NCBI GenBank assembly: GCA_027621365.1
Contig: JAQCBH010000011.1
Location: forward strand, 19,919 to 83,918
Source of the DNA: Bacteroidota bacterium
Lineage (GTDB): Bacteria; Bacteroidota; Bacteroidia; NS11-12g; UBA955
Reading direction: 5' to 3'
Length of the DNA: 64,000 bases
Shown here: positions 44,501 through 53,101 of the stretch, piece after piece
Layout: the number at the start of each line of letters is the position of its first letter
How positions within the stretch are numbered: position 1 is the first letter of the stretch
The notes under the pieces: model-generated
Seen by the model: only the letters and a program-made list of their open reading frames with translations
What the model was told of the DNA's origin: nothing
Database searches by the model: none
Position numbers and translations under genes: made by a program

Positions 44501-46546
44501 ATGCGAGGAAGATTTTGGGGTTTGGCGGCACTGTTGGTATTCACCACTGCCTGCAATCGAAAACCTACTGCTTGGGATATTGGAGCATCGGTACCCCTGT
44601 TTGAAACAGAAGTTTCTTTGGATCAAGTGGATGTCAAGTATTTGACATCTACTCCTTCTGATAGCAGTTATGTTCTGACCTACGACAATTTGGTGTACCG
44701 CTACCAAATCAACGATTTGCAAACCAGCGATACCGGAATCGACGTCTCCTTCAATTTGCGAAAGCTGCGCTTGAACGATCAGACCATCAGCAACAACATT
44801 ACCCTGGCCCAAATCAATCCCATTTTTAGGGCTTTAGACGGACAAACCACCAGCATTCCCGCCCAAGACCAATCCAACTTGGCGCCCACTGACATCGACG
44901 CTTCGGCCTTCTTCGAAACGGCTACCTTGGATACCGGTTATTTGGACATCACCATTTCCAATGAGCTGCCCGTTGACATGGCTTTGGTGGTCTTTGAGCT
45001 CAGCAATGCCTCAGACGGCAGCATCGTGGCCCGCGATTCCTTTTTGAACATTCCCGCCAATGTGGGTTCGGCCACGAAAACCATCGACCTACGCGGCAAA
45101 ACCGTAGAAAAAACCCTGAAGGGATCCATCAAGCGATTGGTCACCTTGGCCAGTCCTGGTGCTGTGCTCATCGATGCAGATAAAGGATTGAAAGTAGATT
45201 TGGCCGTGCGTCAATTGCGTCCCTCCTACGCCGTTGCGGCTTTCCCCACCCAAGATGTGATCGACGAAGACGTGGGCATCACCATGTACATGGGTGGAGC
45301 CGAAATCAAGACTTTCAAGGTGGCCACGGGTCGCCTGAAAATTCACTTGGAAAGCACCATTCAGGAAGATATGAGCATGGTCTTGGCTCTGCCTGGAGCC
45401 ATCAAAGATGGCCAAGCTTTCTACCAAGAAGTCAAATTGCCGGCGGCTCAAGCAGGTGGGGTCTCGGTGCGCGATGAGATCTACAACATGGGCGGCTATG
45501 TGCTCGATTTTCGCGGTAAAAATCCGACGGTGAAAGACACGGTCAATACCTACCACCAAATCCTCAAAGTCACGATGGATTCCAGCGGTCGCAAAGTGGC
45601 GGTGGGCTTGAGTGACAGCATTCGCATCACTTATACCATGGAGGCCATGACCCCCGAATACGCCATTGGCTTTTTGGGGCAATCGCTGGAGAGAAGCGGT
45701 CCGGAAAAGGCCGGATTTGAATTGTTCAAGGGCTTGAGTGGCAACCTGGGACTGGAAGATGTCAAAGTGAATTTGGTCATGCGCAACAGCATTGGGGCCG
45801 ACGGCCGGGTCAAGCTCTACGAACTCAAGGGAGAGAACATCTTTGACGATCGCTTCGTAGCCTTGAACTCCTGGGCCATCAATTCTGATTTCTATGTTTC
45901 AGCGCCGCCGTTTCAACGAGGGGCTTATACCGAGACCATCATGAGCATGGACGCCAACAACTCGAACATCAAGGGCTTTTTGGAAAACATGCCTCAATTC
46001 TTGCACTACGATGTGGAATCAGAAGTCAACCCCTTCGGCAACGTATCGGGCTGGAAAGATTTCGTATTTGACGACAGTCGCTTGGATGTGTTTTTGAGGG
46101 TCGAAGCCCCTCTGAGTGCGAGTTTGGGTTCCATCATTTTGCGGGATACGCAGAAGGTCAATTTCAAATCACTGGGTGACATGCAGCGGGTCAAGAGCGG
46201 CTTTTTCATCTTGGATTTTGACAATGGATTCCCCATTCAATTTGGTTTGGACATTGTGCTTTTGGACGCCAATTACCAGCAGCTGCAAGCATTGGAAGTG
46301 GGTCCCGAACAATTCGTGGCTCAGGCCCAAGCCGATGCCAATGGCTTTCCCATCGCCTCTCGCCAAACCCAATTGCGCATTGGCTTGAGCAGAGAAAACG
46401 CCTGGGCTTTGAGCAAGGCCGAACACGTGCTGATTCGCTACAAGCTCGATGGTTCTTCAGGTGGAGTGAAGCGATTGTACAACCAATCAAAGGTCAAGGT
46501 GAAAGCCCGGGCTGAATTTGAATACGAAGCCCAATTGAACCCATGA
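44501..46546 (+). CDS. Large lipoprotein of unknown function
   Basis: A 681-residue lipoprotein (signal peptide to LVFTTAC, Cys 18). The rest is a run of beta-rich modules with repeated short patterns such as VDMALVVFEL, ENMPQFLHYDVESEV and GFPIQFGLDIVLLD, suggesting several immunoglobulin-like or similar domains. No catalytic motif is seen and I recognise no named family. It overlaps the downstream outer-membrane protein gene by ATGA, so the two are made together; the pair likely sits in the outer membrane. Confidence 0.75.
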   Translation: MRGRFWGLAALLVFTTACNRKPTAWDIGASVPLFETEVSLDQVDVKYLTSTPSDSSYVLTYDNLVYRYQINDLQTSDTGIDVSFNLRKLRLNDQTISNNITLAQINPIFRALDGQTTSIPAQDQSNLAPTDIDASAFFETATLDTGYLDITISNELPVDMALVVFELSNASDGSIVARDSFLNIPANVGSATKTIDLRGKTVEKTLKGSIKRLVTLASPGAVLIDADKGLKVDLAVRQLRPSYAVAAFPTQDVIDEDVGITMYMGGAEIKTFKVATGRLKIHLESTIQEDMSMVLALPGAIKDGQAFYQEVKLPAAQAGGVSVRDEIYNMGGYVLDFRGKNPTVKDTVNTYHQILKVTMDSSGRKVAVGLSDSIRITYTMEAMTPEYAIGFLGQSLERSGPEKAGFELFKGLSGNLGLEDVKVNLVMRNSIGADGRVKLYELKGENIFDDRFVALNSWAINSDFYVSAPPFQRGAYTETIMSMDANNSNIKGFLENMPQFLHYDVESEVNPFGNVSGWKDFVFDDSRLDVFLRVEAPLSASLGSIILRDTQKVNFKSLGDMQRVKSGFFILDFDNGFPIQFGLDIVLLDANYQQLQALEVGPEQFVAQAQADANGFPIASRQTQLRIGLSRENAWALSKAEHVLIRYKLDGSSGGVKRLYNQSKVKVKARAEFEYEAQLNP

Positions 46547-47784
46547 GAAAAGCCCTAGTACTATTGATCTGCGCCGGCCTTAGCCGCGCCACAGCCCAAG
46601 AGATTCAACCGGGTTTCTACTTTGAATCAGGGTCGACAGCCTTGAGCCAAGCCATGTTGAACCGACTGGCCTTTGGCGGTTACATTTCTCCCGAAGTTGT
46701 GAGCCAGTCAGAGCCCAAATGGAAGGGCGCTGATCTTCGCAGTGGAGCCATGTACGAATGGAGTTTGGGCATGAATAGCCGCCCCATTGATTTAAAAGAC
46801 AGCAGCCGTCAACTAAAGTTTCAAGGCGTGCATGTCGCACAATTCGGAGGTTTTGGGGCTCAACACAGCGGCGATGCCTTGAAGTTGGCCTTTCGCGGAA
46901 ACTTGCCTTATGTGGGCGAAACCTTGGAGCTAGGCCACAATCGTTTGTTGGCCTATTCGGGTTTTGGCCTTCTGTCTGAATTCAAATACAAATCGCACTA
47001 CATGGGTTTTGGTGTGGCCAACTATTCGAGCTACCGAAGCTTTGAGACCCATGACATGGTATTCAGCACTGATTCAGCAGCCGAGCGCCTGAGAATGAAC
47101 GGGCAGTGGAGCAGCGTCAATGCTTCGGGCAACAATTTGGCCCTTCAGGGCTATTACCGTTGGTCGCATTTCAAAAATGACGGGGGTAGGTTCCAATATT
47201 GGTCGGCTTCGGTGTACAACATTGGTTTTTTGCACTTGTCCAAGGCTCAGGTGGAAAGCCGCGGGGCTCAATGGGACTTGAACAAGGGTTTTCGACCCTT
47301 GGCTTGGCAGGGAACCGATGAAGTGCAGTGGTCTCAATCGGTTTTGGCTCCCCGCGATTTGCAGGTGTCTGACTGGTTGACGAACAAGAAAGATACCTTG
47401 ATCCAGGGCTTGGACATTCTCGAACAAGAGCGCAGCGGCTGGGTTTTGACTCCCTTTCGGGCGCAGTTGATGTACAATTCTCGCCGTGTTACGGCCATCG
47501 TCAATTACCGAAATCTGCCTGGCTTTGCACCCCGTTTGTCCCTTTCGCACAGTTTCAATGCTGGCTTCAAGTCGGGTCGCAGCATGGGCTTTTCTCCCAT
47601 GATTTCTCTCGGCGGATGGGACACTTACGACATCAACTTCCAGTTTTGGTTCTTGAAATACAATCCCGAAGAGCCCATGAATCGCCTATCGGTGAATGTT
47701 TCTTTGCAGGGATTGGAAGCCTGGGCGGCTCCCCAAAAACAACACGGTGCGGGAGCAAGCCTGTACATTGGCTACCGCATTTGA
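46543..47784 (+). CDS. Outer-membrane protein, DUF5723-like barrel
   Basis: A 413-residue protein with a signal peptide (LVLLICAGLSRATAQ) and a beta-barrel-like body. It resembles the DUF5723 group of Bacteroidota outer-membrane proteins (for example ALSQAMLNRLAFGGYIS near the start and LYIGYRI at the end); the assignment is tentative and the function unknown. The start overlaps the lipoprotein stop as ATGA. Its last 13 nt overlap the end of the convergent glycosyltransferase gene. Confidence 0.68.
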   Translation: MRKALVLLICAGLSRATAQEIQPGFYFESGSTALSQAMLNRLAFGGYISPEVVSQSEPKWKGADLRSGAMYEWSLGMNSRPIDLKDSSRQLKFQGVHVAQFGGFGAQHSGDALKLAFRGNLPYVGETLELGHNRLLAYSGFGLLSEFKYKSHYMGFGVANYSSYRSFETHDMVFSTDSAAERLRMNGQWSSVNASGNNLALQGYYRWSHFKNDGGRFQYWSASVYNIGFLHLSKAQVESRGAQWDLNKGFRPLAWQGTDEVQWSQSVLAPRDLQVSDWLTNKKDTLIQGLDILEQERSGWVLTPFRAQLMYNSRRVTAIVNYRNLPGFAPRLSLSHSFNAGFKSGRSMGFSPMISLGGWDTYDINFQFWFLKYNPEEPMNRLSVNVSLQGLEAWAAPQKQHGAGASLYIGYRI

Positions 47785-49316
47785 CCCAACTTGATCAGGG
47801 TCAAGTTTCCGAATTGCCCCAAGGTATCGAGTGATACACGGCGAGCTTGGAGCGCGGGTTCCAAACCTTCGCGGTAACTATTGCGGTCGTTGACGATCAA
47901 TATTCCTTGTTTGCGACCCTCCAAATAGGGTGACATGACTTCCAAACTTAGTTCAGTCGAGAAATCAGGAGCCAATCGAATGCCTTGTCTTTTCAAAAAA
48001 TACAAGGCCGTATTGGGTGAGGGGTCATAAGCGACAATAGGTTCCCAGCTCGGGTCTATTTCTCTCTTTAAAAAGTTGGCAATGGCGGTATAATCTTCTT
48101 TGTGTGAAATGGCGTTTTGGCACCAATAGTTGCCCTCTTCAAAACGGGATTGCACTTGAAAGCGCGCAGCTGGGGCATTGTGAAGAGGAATGTAAATCAG
48201 GGCTATGTTGGCAACCAAGGGCCATAGACCTATGATGACTCCCGACGACTGTACAAAGGCCTGGTAGGCGCTGAGGTATGCAAAAAAGAAAAAGGGCAAA
48301 AAGGCCAAGAGGTAGTAGTCGTGAAAATGAAATTGCCTTGAAAACAGCAAGAAGAGCCCTATGAAGCCGAGCAATAGCCAATAACTGAAAGCGGTGGTCC
48401 AGTGATTGAGCTGAAAGAGTTGCCGGCGAAAACCGAACATCCACAGGGCGATGATCAACAACAGACTGCTGGCAGGAAACAAAGTCTCGCCCCAAGTATG
48501 GGCGGCAAAACGGAAGTTTTCGACAAGCTCAGCCAGGCTGCTAGCAGGGTTAATGGCCTGCAGGAAATGCGGATTCTGGGTTTGGGCATACAGCCATTTG
48601 TTGTAGGCTAACCAGGCAAAAATGGGCAAAAAAGGAGCCCATAAGACCGGGTGTTGGCGGTGCTGGTAGGGCAAGGCTGGTTGTAAACTGGGTCGGAAAC
48701 GCTGAGAGAGCAACAGGGCCAAGAAGGCCATGTGCGGCAAGAAATAGCTCACTTTTAAAAGCCCCGCTAGCGAGATGCCAACTCCATAGATCCACAAACT
48801 GCGCTGGGCATTGAGGCCGAAGTAGTAGCGCGTCAAATGGCATAGGGCGAACATGCTCAATCCCAAGGCGGCGGCATCGGGCAATGAAACGGCGCTGTAA
48901 AAGAACAGTACGGGTGAGCTCAACCAGGCAAAGGTGATGGCTAGGGCGTGCCAGTGTTTTCGGGTGAACAATTCGGCCATGCGATACGCTCCCCAGGCTC
49001 CTAAGACATGGAACAGGAGAACCCACAATCGGTACCAGATGGGCGACCATCCAAAGGCCTTGGCACACAAGGCTGAGAGGTAGGGAAGAAGGGGGAATTC
49101 GGTAGCCACGACCCCATCGGCAGAACGATCTTCCATCACACGGGGTTGGAAGAAGTTCATGGAAATGTCGAAGTAGTTGTAGGCTATGCCCATACGGTCG
49201 GCTTGAGCGCCTTGGTGCATGCCGAAGGGTTCGCTATTGAGAAATGGGAACCATTGGCCCCAAGCGTAAAATGCAATCAAAAGCCCCCAAAACGCCCAAC
49301 GTTTATTGGTCTTCAT
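47772..49316 (-). CDS. GT-C (family 39/ArnT-like) glycosyltransferase
   Basis: A 514-residue membrane glycosyltransferase with about eleven hydrophobic helices. The first periplasmic loop carries the GT-C features: HQGAQADRMGIAYNY, then NFFQPRVMEDRSADG and ATEFPLLPYL, with the acidic residues expected to bind the sugar donor. Such enzymes use polyprenyl-phosphate sugars to modify lipid A, proteins or glycans. It overlaps the upstream GT2 gene by 14 nt, which probably makes its donor. Confidence 0.88.
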   Translation of the reverse strand: MKTNKRWAFWGLLIAFYAWGQWFPFLNSEPFGMHQGAQADRMGIAYNYFDISMNFFQPRVMEDRSADGVVATEFPLLPYLSALCAKAFGWSPIWYRLWVLLFHVLGAWGAYRMAELFTRKHWHALAITFAWLSSPVLFFYSAVSLPDAAALGLSMFALCHLTRYYFGLNAQRSLWIYGVGISLAGLLKVSYFLPHMAFLALLLSQRFRPSLQPALPYQHRQHPVLWAPFLPIFAWLAYNKWLYAQTQNPHFLQAINPASSLAELVENFRFAAHTWGETLFPASSLLLIIALWMFGFRRQLFQLNHWTTAFSYWLLLGFIGLFLLFSRQFHFHDYYLLAFLPFFFFAYLSAYQAFVQSSGVIIGLWPLVANIALIYIPLHNAPAARFQVQSRFEEGNYWCQNAISHKEDYTAIANFLKREIDPSWEPIVAYDPSPNTALYFLKRQGIRLAPDFSTELSLEVMSPYLEGRKQGILIVNDRNSYREGLEPALQARRVSLDTLGQFGNLTLIKLGQMR

Positions 49317-50244
49317 GCTGGGTATTGCTTTCGCGAACGATGTAGCCAGGGCGTTGTTTGACGTTGTCGCTCACTCGACCCAGGTATTCGCCCAAAATGC
49401 CAATACCCAAGAGCTGAATGCCGCCCAAGAACAAAACGGAAATGTGTAGAGAGGTCCAACCGGGTTCAGTGCTGCCAAAGAATTTTTGGTACAAGCTGTA
49501 CAGAATGAGCATGAAGGCAACGCCCGAAACTACAAAACCGCTCAACGTGGCCACTTTCAAGGGCCAGGTACTGAAGCCACTGATGCCGTCAAGGGCAAAA
49601 CGCAGCATGCGGCGGTAGGAAAACTTGGTGTGGCCGCTCATGCGTTCCTGCCGATCGTATTCCAGAGCGGTTTGTCGAAAGCCAATCCAGGCAATTTGAC
49701 CGCGCAAATACTTGTGCTGCTCGGGCATTTGGTTCAGGACCTTTCGAACCTTTTCGTGGATGATGCGAAAATCGCCGGTGTCAACAGGAATGTCGACCTG
49801 GGTGATGCGCGAAAGCAGTCGGTAGAATTGTTTGGCCGTGTAGCGTTTGAGCCAGGTCTCGCCGGCTCGGCTTCGGCGTTGGGCATAGACCACCTCGTAC
49901 CCTTCTTGCGCTTTTTGCAACAATTCGGGAATCAATTCCGGCGGATCTTGGCCATCGCCGTCCATGAAGACTGTGTACTCGCCCCGGCTGGCCTGTGCTC
50001 CGGCACTCAGGGCCATTTGGTGGCCAAAGTTGCGGGAAAAGTCGATGTATTTGACCCGGTTGTCAGCCTGGCTGAGCTGAAGAAGCAAGGCCAAAGAGCG
50101 GTCTTTGCTGCCGTCGTTGACATAAATGACCTCGAAGGAAAGACCCTGCATGGCCTGGATTAGGCGGGTGTGCAGTGCCTCGATGTTGCCTTCTTCGTTG
50201 TAAACGGGAATGACTATCGATAGCAAGGGCTTTTCATTCGACAT
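49303..50244 (-). CDS. GT2 glycosyltransferase (dolichyl/undecaprenyl-phosphate sugar synthase type)
   Basis: A 313-residue DPM1/GtrB/ArnC-like enzyme that transfers a sugar from a nucleotide sugar to a polyprenyl phosphate. It has the GT2 start LSIVIPVYNEEGNI, YVNDGSKDRS, the DxD-like MDGDGQDPPELI, a VDTGDFRIIH segment, and two C-terminal membrane helices. ATG 50244 is chosen over in-frame starts further up because TATTTTTG (50249-50256) lies 4 nt before it. It overlaps the GT-C gene by 14 nt. Confidence 0.92.
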   Translation of the reverse strand: MSNEKPLLSIVIPVYNEEGNIEALHTRLIQAMQGLSFEVIYVNDGSKDRSLALLLQLSQADNRVKYIDFSRNFGHQMALSAGAQASRGEYTVFMDGDGQDPPELIPELLQKAQEGYEVVYAQRRSRAGETWLKRYTAKQFYRLLSRITQVDIPVDTGDFRIIHEKVRKVLNQMPEQHKYLRGQIAWIGFRQTALEYDRQERMSGHTKFSYRRMLRFALDGISGFSTWPLKVATLSGFVVSGVAFMLILYSLYQKFFGSTEPGWTSLHISVLFLGGIQLLGIGILGEYLGRVSDNVKQRPGYIVRESNTQHEDQ

Positions 50245-50248
50245 GAGA

Positions 50249-50290
50249 CAAAAATAGGATTTTATCAGGCGAATGCCGGTGCTAACTTTG
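50249..50290. promoter_or_regulatory. Divergent -7 elements for GT2 gene and thioredoxin gene
   Basis: TATTTTTG on the minus strand (50249-50256) ends 4 nt before the GT2 ATG. TAACTTTG on the plus strand (50283-50290) ends 6 nt before the thioredoxin ATG at 50297. Both are exact TAnnTTTG matches and both predict little or no leader. Confidence 0.62.
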
Positions 50291-50296
50291 CGGTTC

Positions 50297-50704
50297 ATGA
50301 AAGCCAAAAATTGGATTCCTAGCCTGCTTGTTGCCGCTATGGCCTTGATTGCCGGTGTTACTTATGCTTGCAACAGCTCCACTCCTAGCGAAGGTGAGCC
50401 CATCACCGTAGCCAAATTCGACGAGACCATTGCTTCTTCAAAGTTGACCATGGTTGATTTCTACACCACTTGGTGTGGCCCTTGCAAACGCATGGACCCC
50501 TTCGTGAAGCAAATTGCCGCTGATATGGCCGATCAGGTCACGGTCTTGCAAATTGATGCCGAAGCCCAGATGGACATCGCCGATCGCTACCGTTTGCAAG
50601 GTTACCCCACTTTGATCTTCTTCAAAGGAGGCCAAGTGGTTTACACCTCTTTGGGATACCAAGACTACGAGGGCATTCAAAGCCTGGTCAACAAGTACAA
50701 ATAA
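50297..50704 (+). CDS. Thioredoxin-fold lipoprotein
   Basis: A 135-residue envelope thioredoxin. It has a signal peptide with lipobox-like VTYAC, then a thioredoxin domain with VDFYTTWCGPCKRMDPF (active site WCGPC), QIDAEAQMDIADRY and the cis-proline YPTLIFF. It should keep periplasmic disulfides reduced or serve redox repair, for example for the MsrB lipoprotein; that link is inference. ATG 50297 follows the promoter; an upstream in-frame start at 50273 is rejected because it precedes the -7 element. Confidence 0.9.
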   Translation: MKAKNWIPSLLVAAMALIAGVTYACNSSTPSEGEPITVAKFDETIASSKLTMVDFYTTWCGPCKRMDPFVKQIAADMADQVTVLQIDAEAQMDIADRYRLQGYPTLIFFKGGQVVYTSLGYQDYEGIQSLVNKYK

Positions 50705-50720
50705 GAATTGCAGAAAACGC

Positions 50721-50749
50721 AAAAAGCCAGGCATCACCCGGCTTTTTTT
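50721..50749. terminator. Bidirectional terminator between thioredoxin and ComA-like gene
   Basis: An A-run plus GCC (50722-50728) pairs with GGC plus T-run (50740-50748); the inner part adds GG/CC. An A tract before and a T tract after let it serve both convergent genes. Confidence 0.8.
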
Positions 50750-50768
50750 ATGCATTTTGCAAAAGATT

Positions 50769-51533
50769 TTACAGAAATAAATTGAAGGTATCCCCGCGAA
50801 GGCCCAAGCGAAGGGTCTCCAAAGGAATGGCTTCGTGAGGAGCAATGTTGCCCAAGTTGACATTGGCGCCATACAACTCAATGAACCATACTTGTTGGCT
50901 CTTGATGGGAGCTTCCCAAATGATGTGTTCCAAGGGAATTTTGCGAATGATCTCGGCGACCAAGCCGGAGCGAACCTCACCGCTGTTGCGGAAAATGCCG
51001 ACCGTTCCAGATTCACGCGCTTCACCGATTACTTTCCAAGCACCCGCTTCCAATTCGGTCTCCATTTGCTCGATCCACTCATAGGGAGGGATGATCTTCT
51101 CGGCGTCCTTGCTTCCTACCTCACTCAACACCGTAAAACTTTGGCTAAGCTGGTTGATGTAGGTGCATTTGTCATCGTGGTTCATGTCCAAGCTGCCGTC
51201 AGAAACTTCAGCGTGGGTCAATTTGCATTTGTCCAGCAATTTGCGGTAGTTGTCAAACTGATTTCGGGCGATGAAGGCTTCAAACAAAGTGCCTCCGAAA
51301 TACACAGGAATTCCAGCTGACTGGTACAACTTGATTTTATCCTGCAAGTTGGGAGTCACAAAACTGGTACCGAAACCGAGCTTGACGATGTCGGTAATTT
51401 CGCTGCTCATGCTCAAGAAGTCTTCTACTTCTCTCAAGCTCAGGCCTTTGTCCATGACCATGGTCAAGCCACCACTGCGCGGTTTTTGGTTGCGCTCGGG
51501 CAATTGACTCAAATTAAAAAGTTCGCTATTCAT
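50769..51533 (-). CDS. ComA-family phosphosulfolactate synthase-like protein
   Basis: A 254-residue TIM-barrel protein of the ComA family, whose known member joins sulfite and phosphoenolpyruvate to phosphosulfolactate for coenzyme M in methanogens. Visible marks are KPRSGGLTMVMDKGLS at the start, VKLGFGTSF, YFGGTLFEA, AEVSDGSLDM and VIGEARESGTVGIF. In Bacteroidota the product could feed cysteate and sulfonolipids; this is inference, and no other gene of that path is near. It overlaps the TPR gene by 8 nt, so the two are coupled. Confidence 0.85.
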   Translation of the reverse strand: MNSELFNLSQLPERNQKPRSGGLTMVMDKGLSLREVEDFLSMSSEITDIVKLGFGTSFVTPNLQDKIKLYQSAGIPVYFGGTLFEAFIARNQFDNYRKLLDKCKLTHAEVSDGSLDMNHDDKCTYINQLSQSFTVLSEVGSKDAEKIIPPYEWIEQMETELEAGAWKVIGEARESGTVGIFRNSGEVRSGLVAEIIRKIPLEHIIWEAPIKSQQVWFIELYGANVNLGNIAPHEAIPLETLRLGLRGDTFNLFL

Positions 51534-52983
51534 ATCGAAGGGTAGTGAATCGAAGAATGCATTCCAGGATGCTGGTAGCCTTTTTCAATTCCGGTGCAAA
51601 AGTAAACAAAAGGAAGTGCTCTTCGGGTGCAATCTCTAAGGCTTTTTCTAATACAAAGATGGCCGCTGGTTGGTGGCCGCAGAGGTAGCACAAGGCTCCC
51701 ATTCTGTACAGCAACTGGGGGTTGCTGGGGTTGTTTTGAAGTCCCTGTTCGACAATTTCCAACGCCCGTTCCCGGTCTCCTGATTCGGAAACTGCCAAGC
51801 TGTAATCCAACCACAACTCAGGGGTATTGGGGTGCTCGATGCTCAAGGTCTCGTACAAAGGTTCCCATTGATCTTTGGACTCAATGCCCAAATAGGCCGA
51901 AGCCAAAACCAACCCATAATCGCTTTCGAATTTGTCCAAATCGTAGGCCTTTTCTAGATAGGGAATGGCCGCTGAATAGTTGCCTTCGTAATGGTAGGTT
52001 AAGCCCATCGAGTACCAGCATTCCGCGTCGTGAGGCTCCCGTTTGAGTACTTCTTTGTACAAAGCGCGACTGCCTTTGATGTCTCCCGTTTCGTAGTAGC
52101 TCCAGGCCAACAATCCCTCGATTTCTTGAAAGGTCTTCTTGGGGAATCGCTTCACTTGCTCGTTGTAGTGGGCAATCAATTGGCTGTATTTCTCTGATTC
52201 GTACAGGCACTCGAAGTAGGCCAGCCAAGCATCGGCAAAATTCTCGTGAATGGTGACCGCGTAGTCCAGGGCTGTCAAGGCCTTGTCAAATTCTCTCAGG
52301 GCCATGTGGGCCGAACCCAATACATACCAGGCCTCGTGATTGTAGGGATCCTGGTCGACAATCTTCTCGATCATGGGCAACAAGGCGTCCATGAGTCCCG
52401 TTTCGTCGGTGTTCTCCAGGTACTTTTCCAATATGCCATTCACTTCGGCGCCCAATTCCAGGGCCCGTTCCAAGACAGGCATGGCCAGGTTGTACTGTTT
52501 GTGGTGGAGCAACATGTCCAATACCTCTTCCAAAAGACCTTCGTCGTCGCCACAGGTATTGAGAGCATTCAACAGAGCATCGAGGGCCTTGTCGGGTTCG
52601 TTTTGCAAGCCCCAAATCATGGAATCCATGAAGATCAAGGTGGGTTCAAAAGGCGTGTAGGCCAGCGATTGCTCGATGTATTTGCGCGCTTTCTTGTACT
52701 TCTTCTCTCGAATCAGCCATTCGGCCATGTGTATGGCGAAGACCGGTATATAAGGAAAGCGTTGAAGACCCTGCTCGAGAATCAATCTCATGTAGGTGTC
52801 GGCTTTGAATTCGCCCTTGGCACTCGGAAATTGATTCGAGTAGTACTTGAAAAGCTCGATGAGTTCACGGGCCGAAAAAGAATCGCGGGATTTTCGTTCA
52901 AAATCTCTCGCCAATGCATTCAAATCGCCTTCGAAGGCATCGTCTTCTTCTTCGTCGTCCCAGTCTGAGGAGAAAAAGGGCAT
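51526..52983 (-). CDS. Cytoplasmic tetratricopeptide repeat protein
   Basis: A 485-residue TPR protein without a signal peptide. It begins with a very acidic stretch (DWDDEEEDDAFEGD) followed by about ten TPR-like repeats, for example AWYVLGSAHMALREFDKAL and PQLLYRMGALCYLCGHQPAA. It is likely a scaffold; the partner is unknown. The ATG at 52983 is chosen because TAACTTTG (52987-52994) lies just 3 nt before it. It overlaps the ComA-like gene by 8 nt. Confidence 0.85.
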   Translation of the reverse strand: MPFFSSDWDDEEEDDAFEGDLNALARDFERKSRDSFSARELIELFKYYSNQFPSAKGEFKADTYMRLILEQGLQRFPYIPVFAIHMAEWLIREKKYKKARKYIEQSLAYTPFEPTLIFMDSMIWGLQNEPDKALDALLNALNTCGDDEGLLEEVLDMLLHHKQYNLAMPVLERALELGAEVNGILEKYLENTDETGLMDALLPMIEKIVDQDPYNHEAWYVLGSAHMALREFDKALTALDYAVTIHENFADAWLAYFECLYESEKYSQLIAHYNEQVKRFPKKTFQEIEGLLAWSYYETGDIKGSRALYKEVLKREPHDAECWYSMGLTYHYEGNYSAAIPYLEKAYDLDKFESDYGLVLASAYLGIESKDQWEPLYETLSIEHPNTPELWLDYSLAVSESGDRERALEIVEQGLQNNPSNPQLLYRMGALCYLCGHQPAAIFVLEKALEIAPEEHFLLFTFAPELKKATSILECILRFTTLRYE

Positions 52984-52986
52984 ACC

Positions 52987-52994
52987 CAAAGTTA
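52987..52994 (-). promoter_or_regulatory. -7 element TAACTTTG of the TPR-ComA unit
   Basis: An exact TAnnTTTG on the minus strand ending 3 nt before the ATG, one of the two tightest spacings in the window (the other is acpH). Confidence 0.62.
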
Positions 52995-53101
52995 GGTTCG
53001 ATGGGCTCCCATGGCGCGGCTTTGGCCGAGCGGTCTTCCACAACTTTCACACAAACCAACTGGTATCTCGCGCAAAGCCTTGTTCTGCCTACCTTCGCTG
53101 C

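Noticed and set aside
52246..52968. Plus-strand open frame (240 codons) opposite the TPR gene
   Set aside because: The minus strand encodes regular TPR repeats with a promoter 3 nt before the start; the plus frame is a shadow.
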